Assembly: GCA_023433655.1 (NCBI GenBank)
Contig: JAEYUE010000173.1
Location: forward strand, 1-7,828
Length of the DNA: 7,828 nt
Direction: 5' to 3'
Source: Pseudomonadota bacterium
GTDB lineage: Bacteria; Pseudomonadota; Alphaproteobacteria; Caulobacterales; Caulobacteraceae
The notes under the pieces are model-generated. The model made no database searches and had not been told where the DNA came from. It worked only from the letters and a program-made list of their open reading frames with translations. Below, piece after piece: positions 1 to 5,885 of this stretch. A program made the position numbers and the translations under genes. The stretch's first letter is position 1, and every line of letters starts with the position of its first letter.

Positions 1-65
1 CTGTTGCAGGCGGCGAGGCCGGCGATGGCGAAGGTGGTGGCGGCGGCGATGATCAGCTTACGCAT
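1..65 (-). CDS. Small predicted lipoprotein, 5' part only (possibly entericidin-like)
   Basis: Only the first 21 codons are in the window; the gene runs off the left edge. The peptide begins MRKLIIAAATTFAIAGLAAC and then Asn. It has a short basic start (Arg2, Lys3), a hydrophobic stretch over residues 4-18, and a lipobox Leu17-Ala18-Ala19-Cys20. This is a type II (lipoprotein) signal peptide, so Cys20 would be lipidated after cleavage. Asn at +2 is not the Asp retention signal known from E. coli, which would allow outer-membrane sorting if that rule applies here. A good ribosome-binding site, GGAAGG, lies 8 nt upstream of the ATG and fixes the start. Very short lipoproteins starting this way include the entericidin family, but too little is visible to assign one. 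It is separated from glk by 86 nt and probably has its own promoter. Confidence 0.7.
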   Translation of the reverse strand, partial: MRKLIIAAATTFAIAGLAACN

Positions 66-73
66 GGGTGGTT

Positions 74-121
74 CCTTCCACTGTGGAGCCCGGATAATGC
101 GCCGCTTCGAATTTGGTTCAC
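74..121 (-). promoter_or_regulatory. Candidate promoter and Shine-Dalgarno of the small lipoprotein gene
   Basis: Reading the minus strand, GTGAAC (121-116) and CATTAT (99-94) are separated by 16 nt, with GGAAGG (79-74) following at normal distance from the ATG at 65. As a sigma-70 type promoter the boxes match only about 3/6 and 4/6. The same bases also read TGAAC-N16-CATT, which is close to the alphaproteobacterial general-stress EcfG consensus GGAAC-N16/17-CGTT. The Shine-Dalgarno is convincing. The promoter assignment is weak and inferred from pattern only. Confidence 0.3.
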
Positions 122-133
122 GGCCGCGTGACC
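115..133. repeat. Inverted repeat overlapping the candidate -35 region
   Basis: The arms are CACG (119-122) and CGTG (127-130) around a 4-nt loop, extended by GGT (115-117) and ACC (131-133) with one unpaired T at 118. This gives 7 paired positions. It lies in the glk-lipoprotein intergenic region and covers the candidate -35 box. It could be an operator or an RNA hairpin. No T-run follows on either strand, so it is not an intrinsic terminator. Chance is possible at this GC content. Confidence 0.3.
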
Positions 134-140
134 GATCTGT

Positions 141-163
141 GAAGAAACCGCTCAGCCGGCTTC
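141..163 (-). terminator. Weak terminator-like hairpin overlapping the glk stop
   Basis: On the minus strand GAAGCC (163-158) can pair with GGTTTC (149-144), including one G-U pair, around an 8-nt loop that contains the glk stop codon. The 3' arm and the following bases read TTTCTTC, a short U-rich run. The stem is only 6-7 bp and the tract is interrupted, so it would be a poor rho-independent terminator. It is the only candidate at the end of the block. Confidence 0.25.
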
Positions 164-1129
164 CGCGAAGGCGACCCGGGCCGCGCCGAGCAGGGCCGCG
201 TGCTTGTGCAGGATGACCCGGGTCGGGATCGCGGCCATGTAATCCTGGAAGCGGCCCTTGCGCTCGAACCGCTCGCGGAAGGGGCTGGCCTGCAGGAAGG
301 GCAGGATGCGCGGGGCGATGCCGCCGGCGATGAAGACGCCGCCGCGGGCGCCGGTGGTGAGGGCGATGTCGCCGGCCACGGCGCCGAGGATGGCGCAGAA
401 GCGGGCCAGGGTGGCGCCGCAGGGGCTGCGCGGGTCGGCCATGGCCTGGGCGGTGATCTCGGCGGGATCGTCGATGTGGGTCTCGCGGCCGTCGATCTCG
501 GCCAGGGCGCGATGCATGTTGAGCAGGCCGGGCCCGCAGATCAGCCGCTCGATGGAGACGCGGTCGTAACGGCGGCGCAGGATGCGCAGGATCTCGTCCT
601 CGACCGGATCGCCGGGGGCGAAGCAGGCGTGGCCGCCCTCGGACGGCATGGCCATCTCGCGGCCGCGGGCGTCGCGCACCAGGGCCGAGACGCCAAAGCC
701 GGTGCCGGGGCCGAGCACGGCGATGGTCGAGTCCGGCTCGCCCTCTTCCGGACCGCCGAGCGAGGCCAGTTCGCCGGCGGGGACCACGGGGGCGCCCCAG
801 GCGAGGGCCTCGAAGTCGTTGATCAGCCGCGCCGGCCGGAGGCCGAGGGTCTCGAGCTGGCTCTCGGACAGGCGCCAGGGGGAGTTGGTCAGATCGATCT
901 CGCCGTCGGTGACCGGGCCGGCCACGGCGATGACGCCGGCGGTCGGCCGGGCCTCGCAGCCGTCGAGATAGGCCTCGACCGCGCCGAGGAAGGTCGGGTG
1001 GTCGGCGCCCTTGAAGCTCTGGTGATGCTCGAGCACCGGCTTGCCGTTGATCATGTGGGCGATGGCGAAGCGGGCGTTGGTGCCGCCGACGTCGCCGACC
1101 AGAAGGGTCCTGTCCCAGGCGATGGTCAT
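152..1129 (-). CDS. glk: Glucokinase
   Basis: Cytoplasmic ATP-dependent glucokinase (group A bacterial Glk family), converting glucose to glucose-6-phosphate at the head of the ED route. The 325 residues are close to the 321 of E. coli Glk and align along the whole length. Visible motifs are the phosphate-binding loop GDVGGTNARFA (residues 12-22), Asn104-Asp105 in INDFEA where the Asp is the expected catalytic base, the second nucleotide loop GPGTGFGVS (141-149), the sugar-binding EGGH (165-168), and GGVFIAGGI (264-272) near the C-terminal helices. The ATG at 1129 is preceded by AGGGA (1143-1139) with 9 nt spacing. The gene lies 52 nt after edd on the same strand, without an obvious terminator between them, so it is probably the last gene of zwf-pgl-edd-glk. 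Nothing appears truncated. Confidence 0.96.
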   Translation of the reverse strand: MTIAWDRTLLVGDVGGTNARFAIAHMINGKPVLEHHQSFKGADHPTFLGAVEAYLDGCEARPTAGVIAVAGPVTDGEIDLTNSPWRLSESQLETLGLRPARLINDFEALAWGAPVVPAGELASLGGPEEGEPDSTIAVLGPGTGFGVSALVRDARGREMAMPSEGGHACFAPGDPVEDEILRILRRRYDRVSIERLICGPGLLNMHRALAEIDGRETHIDDPAEITAQAMADPRSPCGATLARFCAILGAVAGDIALTTGARGGVFIAGGIAPRILPFLQASPFRERFERKGRFQDYMAAIPTRVILHKHAALLGAARVAFAEAG

Positions 1130-1149
1130 CAGGTCGTTTCCCTATCGTT

Positions 1150-1180
1150 CGCCGCGCGGCGGCTCCCTGCTTGAGGGCGC
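1150..1180 (-). other. Two small hairpins in the edd-glk gap
   Basis: The 52-nt gap can form two adjacent stems on the transcript. The first pairs CCCT (1177-1174) with AGGG (1168-1165), plus two more pairs beyond one mismatch. The second is a GC-only stem, GCCGC/GCGGC with a 3-nt loop (1163-1151), overlapping a perfect 12-nt palindrome at 1150-1161. The stems share two bases, so they compete at the boundary. No T-run follows, so termination is unlikely. An effect on mRNA processing or on the relative expression of glk is possible but unproven. Confidence 0.3.
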
Positions 1181-1181
1181 G

Positions 1182-3071
1182 TCATGCGTCGACCGCCCGG
1201 TCGACGAGGTTGGGGTCGGGCTGGCCGTCGTTCCAGGTCGAGGCGCCGACCGGCAGGGCGAAGCAGATCGAGGCGCCTTCCTCGGCCGTCGAGACGACGT
1301 GGCGGAAGGCCCCGAACAGCTCGCGGCCGTAGCCCCAGGCCGAACCGCTGGCGTGGTCGTCGGAGCGGCGGGCGGGCAGGCGCCGGGAGAGGTCGGCCCC
1401 GACCACGGTCAGGCGGCCGTTGTCGGGATCGAGGCGGATGACGTCGCCGTCCCGGACGCGGGCGAGCATGCCGCCGGCGAGGGCCTCGGGGCTGACGTGG
1501 ATGGCGGCCGGGGTCTTGCCCGAGGCCCCGGACATGCGGCCGTCGGTGACGAAGGCGACCTTGAAGCCGCGATCCTGCAGCACGCCCAGCGCCGGCGACA
1601 GGCTGTGCAGCTCGGGCATGCCGTTGGCGCGCGGGCCCTGGAAGCGCAGCACCACGACGACGTCGCGGTCGAGCTTGCCGTCCTTGAAGGCCTGGAGGGC
1701 CGCCTCCTGGGTCTCGAAGACGGCGGCGGGGGCCTCGACCACCCGGTTCTCCGGCTTGACGGCGGAGACCTTGATCACCGCCCGGCCGAGATCGCCCTGG
1801 ACGAGGCGCAGGCCGCCGTCCTTCTGGAAGGGGTCGGAGACCGGGCGGAGGATGTCGGGGTCGAGGGTCTCGGTGACGCCGTCGCGCCAGACCAGCTCGC
1901 CGTCGATCAGGGAGGGCTCCTGGAAGTAAGGGTGGAGGCCGCGGCCCATGATGGTCTCGACGTCGGCGTGGAGGTGGCCGTTCTGGGCCAGTTCACGGGC
2001 CACGAAGGCGACGCCGCCGGCGGCCTGGAAGGCGTTCACGTCGGCCGAGCCGTTGGGATAGACCCGGGCCAGCAGGGGGGTGACCGACGACAGCTGGTCC
2101 ATGTCGGTCCAGTCGATCAGGACGCCGGCGGCGCGGGCCATGGCCACGAGGTGGATGGCGTGGTTGGTCGAGCCGCCGGTGGCCAGCAGGGCGACGATCA
2201 TGTTGACGATGGTGCGCTCGTCGACGACGTCGGCCATGCGACCGCGGCCCTCGCGGGCCAGGGTCACGGCCTGTTTGGCGGCGGCGGCGGTGAGGGCGTC
2301 GCGCAGGCCGGTGTCGGGATGGACGAAGGCGGTCGAGGGCATGTGCAGCCCGGCCAGCTCCATCATCATCTGGTTGGAATTGGCGGTGCCGTAGAAGGTG
2401 CAGGTGCCGGGCGAGTGGTAGGAGCCGATCTCGCTTTCGAGCAGGGTCTGACGGTCGACCTTGCCCTCGGCGTAGAGGCCGCGGATGCGGGCCTTTTCGG
2501 CGTTGGGGATGCCGGAGGGCATGGGGCCGGCGGGGGCGAAGATCACCGGCAGGTGGCCGAAGGCCAGCGAACCCATGAACAGGCCGGGCACGATCTTGTC
2601 GCAGACGCCCAGGCAGACGACGGAGTCGAAGGCGTCGTGGCTGAGCGCCACGCCGGTAGACAGGGCGATGACGTCGCGGCTGAACAGCGACAGCTCCATG
2701 CCGGGACGGCCCTGGGTGACGCCGTCGCACATGGCGGGCACGCCGCCGGCGACCTGGGCCGTGGCGCCGGCCTCGCGCGCGGCCTCGCGGATGACGGCGG
2801 GGAAGCGCTCGAACGGCTGATGCGCCGAGAGCATGTCGTTGTAGGCGGTGACGACGCCGAGGTTGGGCTGCTGGCCGCCCATGGCGGTGAGCTTGTCGGC
2901 CGTGGTCTGGCCGGCGAAGGCGTGGGCCCAGTTGGCGCACGACAGCTTGGCGCGGGCCACGCCGGAGGCGGCGGCGGCGTCCATGCGGCGCAGGTAGTCG
3001 GCGCGCGTGGCGCGGCTGCGCTCGACGATGCGGGCGGTGACCTCGGCGACGACGGGGTTGAGCTGGGGCAT
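1182..3071 (-). CDS. edd: Phosphogluconate dehydratase (6-phosphogluconate to KDPG)
   Basis: Cytoplasmic [4Fe-4S] dehydratase of the IlvD/Edd family, and the committed step of the ED pathway. It dehydrates 6-phosphogluconate to 2-keto-3-deoxy-6-phosphogluconate (KDPG). The presumed cluster cysteines are Cys115 (AMCDGVTQG), Cys157 (GVCDKIVPG) and Cys224 (PGTCTFYGTANSNQ). The second family signature DGRMSGASGK is at 510-519. Edd-specific stretches such as YNDMLSAHQP (77-86) and YPNGSADVNAFQAAGG (338-353) separate it from IlvD. The N-terminus lines up with E. coli Edd. At 629 residues it is about 25 longer than the ~603 of E. coli, and the excess is at the C-terminus beyond the GASICF segment. 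The start is supported by GGAGG (3083-3079) 7 nt upstream. The ATG shares one base with the pgl stop (TGATG), implying translational coupling. Confidence 0.97.
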   Translation of the reverse strand: MPQLNPVVAEVTARIVERSRATRADYLRRMDAAAASGVARAKLSCANWAHAFAGQTTADKLTAMGGQQPNLGVVTAYNDMLSAHQPFERFPAVIREAAREAGATAQVAGGVPAMCDGVTQGRPGMELSLFSRDVIALSTGVALSHDAFDSVVCLGVCDKIVPGLFMGSLAFGHLPVIFAPAGPMPSGIPNAEKARIRGLYAEGKVDRQTLLESEIGSYHSPGTCTFYGTANSNQMMMELAGLHMPSTAFVHPDTGLRDALTAAAAKQAVTLAREGRGRMADVVDERTIVNMIVALLATGGSTNHAIHLVAMARAAGVLIDWTDMDQLSSVTPLLARVYPNGSADVNAFQAAGGVAFVARELAQNGHLHADVETIMGRGLHPYFQEPSLIDGELVWRDGVTETLDPDILRPVSDPFQKDGGLRLVQGDLGRAVIKVSAVKPENRVVEAPAAVFETQEAALQAFKDGKLDRDVVVVLRFQGPRANGMPELHSLSPALGVLQDRGFKVAFVTDGRMSGASGKTPAAIHVSPEALAGGMLARVRDGDVIRLDPDNGRLTVVGADLSRRLPARRSDDHASGSAWGYGRELFGAFRHVVSTAEEGASICFALPVGASTWNDGQPDPNLVDRAVDA

Positions 3072-3778
3072 CAGGCGGCCTCCGTCCAGACGATTTCGAG
3101 CGGGGCGCCGTGGGCGAGCAGGGCGGCGATCGGATGGGTGCGCGGGTCGCCGGCGGCCTGCTGCTCGAACACCTCGCGCTTCCGCGCGCCGGTCAGGGCG
3201 AGGACGATGCGGCGGGCGGTGGTGAGGTACGGCAGGTTGATCGAGAGGCGCTCCATCGACGGGGCCATGCCGTCGCGGCCGGCGGCGACGCCGAAGACGG
3301 TCGGGCGCAGCGCCGGGCTGAGCAGCGACCGCAGGGCGGGATTTCCGGGGAACATCGAGCAGATATGGCCATCCTCCCCCATGCCGAGAAGGACCGCGTC
3401 GAGGCGCCCGCCCTCGGCGGCGAGGGCGTGGGCGGCCACGGCGGCGGCGCGGTCGACGGTGACCTGCGGGCTGTAGAGCGGGACGAAGCGGGCCGCGGCG
3501 GCGGGGCCGGTCAGCAGGGCGCGCTTCAGCAGGGCGGCGTTGGACTCCGGGGAGGACTCCGGGACGTAGCGCTCATCCACGAGGGTGACGGCGACGCGCG
3601 ACCAGTCGAGCGGGGCCTGGGCGAGGCGGGCGTAGATGGGGGCGGGAGTCGAGCCGCCGGCCCCGGCGAAGACGGCCTTGCCCGCGTCGGCCAGGGCCTC
3701 GGTCAGGGAGTCGGCCAGCCGGTCGGCGCAGGCCCGGGCCCATTCGTCCCTGTCGGCGAGGGTGCGGATCTCAACCAT
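3071..3778 (-). CDS. pgl: 6-phosphogluconolactonase
   Basis: Hydrolyses 6-phosphogluconolactone, the Zwf product, to 6-phosphogluconate in the cytoplasm. The 235 residues fit the SugarP isomerase/6-PGL fold family (DevB/NagB-like type, not the beta-propeller type of E. coli). Motifs are the phosphate loop AGAGGSTPAPIY (38-49), VDERYVP (67-73), and the hallmark LGMGEDGHICSMFPG (131-145), whose His138 corresponds to the expected catalytic histidine. ERLSINLP (176-183) and TGARKREVF (196-204) complete the pattern. I chose the ATG at 3778, which starts MVEIRTLADRDEW. The open frame continues upstream to 3988, but that part lies inside zwf and has no family similarity. The gene overlaps zwf by 8 nt, and a weak GGAA (3791-3788) precedes it, so its translation is probably coupled to zwf. 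Confidence 0.95.
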   Translation of the reverse strand: MVEIRTLADRDEWARACADRLADSLTEALADAGKAVFAGAGGSTPAPIYARLAQAPLDWSRVAVTLVDERYVPESSPESNAALLKRALLTGPAAAARFVPLYSPQVTVDRAAAVAAHALAAEGGRLDAVLLGMGEDGHICSMFPGNPALRSLLSPALRPTVFGVAAGRDGMAPSMERLSINLPYLTTARRIVLALTGARKREVFEQQAAGDPRTHPIAALLAHGAPLEIVWTEAA

Positions 3779-5231
3779 GGCCGGTGTTCCACTGGCGGCC
3801 GGTCCGCTCCAGCAGCAGGTCGGACGCCTCCGGGCCCCAGGACCCGGCGGCGTACTCCTTGGGCCGGAAGCCGGCGCCCTGCCAGGCCTCGGCGACCTCG
3901 TCGACCCATTTCCACGCCTGCTCGGCCTCGTCGCGGCGCACGAACAGGGTGGAGTCGCCGGCCAGGGCGTCGAGCAGCAGGCGCTCATAGGCGATGCGGC
4001 GGCGCGGCGGGCGGGCGTCCCTGTCGTTCTGGCCCCAGGACAGGCTCATGCGGATCGGCTGCAGCTGCATGCGCTGGTCGAGGCCGGGCCGCTTGTTCAT
4101 CACCGAGAGGGAGATGTCCTCCTCGGGCTGCAGTTCGATGACCAGGCGATTGGCCTCGATCGCGCCGCGGTCGCCGTGGTCGAAGATGGAGTGCGGCACC
4201 GGCTTGAACTGGATGACGATCTCGGTGCGCTTCTCGGGCAGGCGCTTGCCGGTGCGCATGAAGAAGGGCACGCCGGCCCAGCGCCAGTTGTCGATGTCGG
4301 CGCGGACGGCGACGAAGGTCTCCGTGTCGGAGTCGGCCCCGCGCTCCCCGTCATAGCCCTTGACCGCCTCGCCCTCGACGGTCCCGGCGACGTACTGGCC
4401 GCGGACGGTGACGCGTTCGGCCTCCTCCGGCGTGATGGGCCGAAGCGAGCGCAGCACCTTGACCTTCTCGTTGCGGACGGAGTCCGGATCGAGGTCGGAC
4501 GGCGGCTCCATGGCCACGAGGCAGAGCAGCTGCAGCATGTGGTTCTGCAGCATGTCCCGCAGGGCGCCGTACTCGTCGTAGTAGGGCCAGCGGTCGCCGA
4601 CGCCGACGGTCTCGCCAACCGTGATCTGGACGTGGTCGATGCTGAGGTTGTTCCACAGCGGCTCGAAGATGGTGTTGCCGAAGCGCAGGGCGATCAGGTT
4701 CTGGACCGTCTCCTTGCCGAGGTAGTGGTCGATGCGGAAGACCTGGGTCTCGGAGAAGGCGTCGGCGACGGCGTCGTCGATCTGGCGGAAGGTGTCGAGG
4801 TCGCGGCCGACGGGCTTCTCAAGCACCACCCGGTCCTCGGGCTCGGCGAGGCCGGCGGCGCGCATGGCGGTGACGATGCGGGCGTACAGCGAGGGCGAGA
4901 CGGCGAGGAAGCTGGTGCAGGGGCCGTCGCCGATGCGGTCGCGCAGGGGTTTCAGGCTCTCGGCCGAGGTGGCGTCGACGGCGAGGTAGTCGAGCCGGGC
5001 CTCCATCCGGGACCAGGCCTCGTCGGACCATGCGTCGTCGGCGCGGGCCTTGGCCTCGACCGCCTCGCGCACCTTGGCGACATAGTCCTCGCGGCTGTCG
5101 TCGGAGCGGGCGGCTCCAATGATCTTCACGCCCTCAGGCAGCAGGCCGTCGTGCTCCAGGAAGTAGAGCGAGGGCAGCAGCATGCGCATCGCCAGATCGC
5201 CGCCGCCGCCGAACAGCACCAGGGCCGCCAT
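3771..5231 (-). CDS. zwf: Glucose-6-phosphate 1-dehydrogenase
   Basis: Oxidises glucose-6-phosphate to 6-phosphogluconolactone with reduction of NAD(P)+, and is the entry to both the ED and pentose phosphate routes. The 486 residues match the usual ~490. The Rossmann glycine motif is FGGGGDLA (7-14). Arg42 in IGAARSD sits where the residue binding the NADP 2'-phosphate is found in characterised enzymes, so NADP use is likely. The active-site signature RIDHYLGKE (166-174) is intact, giving the Asp168/His169 pair. EKP (138-140), NHMLQLL (230-236) and RTGKRLP (326-332) are also present. The usual Lys in the GDLAxRK loop is Met17 here. The start has only six residues before the glycine motif but is fixed by GAGGAGA (5242-5236). 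The stop lies inside pgl. It is the first gene of the ED block, 9 nt after hisIE. Confidence 0.97.
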   Translation of the reverse strand: MAALVLFGGGGDLAMRMLLPSLYFLEHDGLLPEGVKIIGAARSDDSREDYVAKVREAVEAKARADDAWSDEAWSRMEARLDYLAVDATSAESLKPLRDRIGDGPCTSFLAVSPSLYARIVTAMRAAGLAEPEDRVVLEKPVGRDLDTFRQIDDAVADAFSETQVFRIDHYLGKETVQNLIALRFGNTIFEPLWNNLSIDHVQITVGETVGVGDRWPYYDEYGALRDMLQNHMLQLLCLVAMEPPSDLDPDSVRNEKVKVLRSLRPITPEEAERVTVRGQYVAGTVEGEAVKGYDGERGADSDTETFVAVRADIDNWRWAGVPFFMRTGKRLPEKRTEIVIQFKPVPHSIFDHGDRGAIEANRLVIELQPEEDISLSVMNKRPGLDQRMQLQPIRMSLSWGQNDRDARPPRRRIAYERLLLDALAGDSTLFVRRDEAEQAWKWVDEVAEAWQGAGFRPKEYAAGSWGPEASDLLLERTGRQWNTGHG

Positions 5232-5235
5232 GCCG

Positions 5236-5242
5236 TCTCCTC
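5236..5242 (-). promoter_or_regulatory. zwf ribosome-binding site fused to the hisIE stop codon
   Basis: The minus strand reads CCTGAGGAGACGGCATG. The hisIE stop TGA (5243-5241) overlaps the purine-rich Shine-Dalgarno GAGGAGA (5242-5236), and the zwf ATG follows at 5231. A ribosome finishing hisIE therefore sits on the zwf initiation site. This arrangement favours reinitiation or coupling and argues that his and zwf share a transcript, although an internal promoter inside hisIE cannot be excluded. Confidence 0.75.
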
Positions 5243-5885
5243 AGGTTATGGTCCCAGCTTGACCGGGAACCGGTCTGGCCGCTTCCGCCCGGCGAGCCAA
5301 GACGTCGAGGACGTCCTGAAACACCATGTGACGGGCCTTGAGCAGGACCATCAGGTGGTAGATCAAATCCGCGGCCTCGCTGGCGAGTTCCGTTTCGGGG
5401 CCGGCGGCGCCGGCCAGGGCGGTCTCGACGCCCTCCTCGCCGACCTTCTGGGCGACGCGTTTCGGGCCCTCGGCGAGCAGGCGGGCGGTCCAGCTTTCGG
5501 CGGGGTCGGCGGCGGCGCGGGCGGCGATGGTCTGCTCAAGCCGCGCGAGGCGGCCGAGGCCGGGGGCGTCGTCGTTCCCGAAGCAGCTGGTCCGGTTCAG
5601 GTGGCAGGCGTTGCCGACCGGCCGCACCCTGAGCAGCAGGGCGTCGCCGTCGCAGTCGGGGGTCAGGGAGACGACGTGCAGCCGGTCGCCCGAGGTCTCG
5701 CCCTTGCGCCACCGCCCGCCGCGCGAGCGCGAGAAGAAGGTGGCCTCGTCGCTGGCCATCGTCTCGTCGAGCGCGGCGCGGTCCATGTACGCCAGGATCA
5801 GCACCTGCAGGGTGTCGGCGTCCTGGACCACGACCGGGATCAGGCCGTCGCCCTTGGCGAAGTCGAGGGTGGCGGGGTCGATCAT
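5241..5885 (-). CDS. hisIE: Bifunctional phosphoribosyl-AMP cyclohydrolase / phosphoribosyl-ATP pyrophosphohydrolase
   Basis: A 214-residue fusion catalysing steps 2 and 3 of histidine synthesis in the cytoplasm. The N-terminal HisI domain (about 1-105) has DCDGDA (77-82), whose Asp77, Asp79 and Asp81 fit the metal site, and Cys78, Cys94 and Cys101 (GNACHLNRTSCFG) as the expected zinc ligands. FFSRSRG (50-56) and KGETSGD (61-67) are further HisI motifs. The C-terminal HisE domain (about 113-185) is MazG-like, with KVGEEGVE (147-154) and EAADLIYHLMVLL (170-182) supplying acidic metal-binding residues. The length is near that of E. coli HisIE (~203). The ATG at 5885 overlaps the hisF stop as ATGA and has GAGG (5896-5893) 7 nt upstream. 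Most alphaproteobacteria, as I recall, encode HisI and HisE separately, so the fusion is notable. Confidence 0.95.
   Translation of the reverse strand: MIDPATLDFAKGDGLIPVVVQDADTLQVLILAYMDRAALDETMASDEATFFSRSRGGRWRKGETSGDRLHVVSLTPDCDGDALLLRVRPVGNACHLNRTSCFGNDDAPGLGRLARLEQTIAARAAADPAESWTARLLAEGPKRVAQKVGEEGVETALAGAAGPETELASEAADLIYHLMVLLKARHMVFQDVLDVLARRAEAARPVPGQAGTIT
5254..5278 (-). repeat. Inverted repeat at the 3' end of hisIE
   Basis: Arms ACCGG (5262-5266) and CCGGT (5270-5274) flank a 3-nt loop, with outer CCAG (5254-5257) and CTGG (5275-5278) also complementary across a 4-nt one-sided bulge. It lies within the poorly conserved tail codons of hisIE, about 23 nt before the zwf start. No T-run follows, so it is not a terminator. 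It could be a processing or translation-modulating hairpin, or chance. Confidence 0.3.

Noticed and set aside
4..216. Plus-strand open frame at the left edge
   Set aside because: It runs antisense through the lipoprotein signal peptide and the glk end, is Arg/Pro-rich, and shows no family features.
1188..1205. Two GTCGAC sites six bases apart near the edd stop
   Set aside because: They encode the VDRAVD end of Edd. Repeated Val-Asp codons in GC-rich DNA explain them without an operator or attachment site.
1041..3476. An 811-codon plus-strand open frame opposite edd and parts of glk and pgl
   Set aside because: It has no recognisable domain, is dominated by Gly, Ala, Val, Asp and Arg in the way expected of antisense reading of GC-rich codons, and crosses several real genes. 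Long antisense frames are common at this GC content.
3779..3988. Upstream extension of the pgl open frame
   Set aside because: It is the zwf C-terminal coding region read in another frame. Pgl similarity begins at the ATG at 3778.
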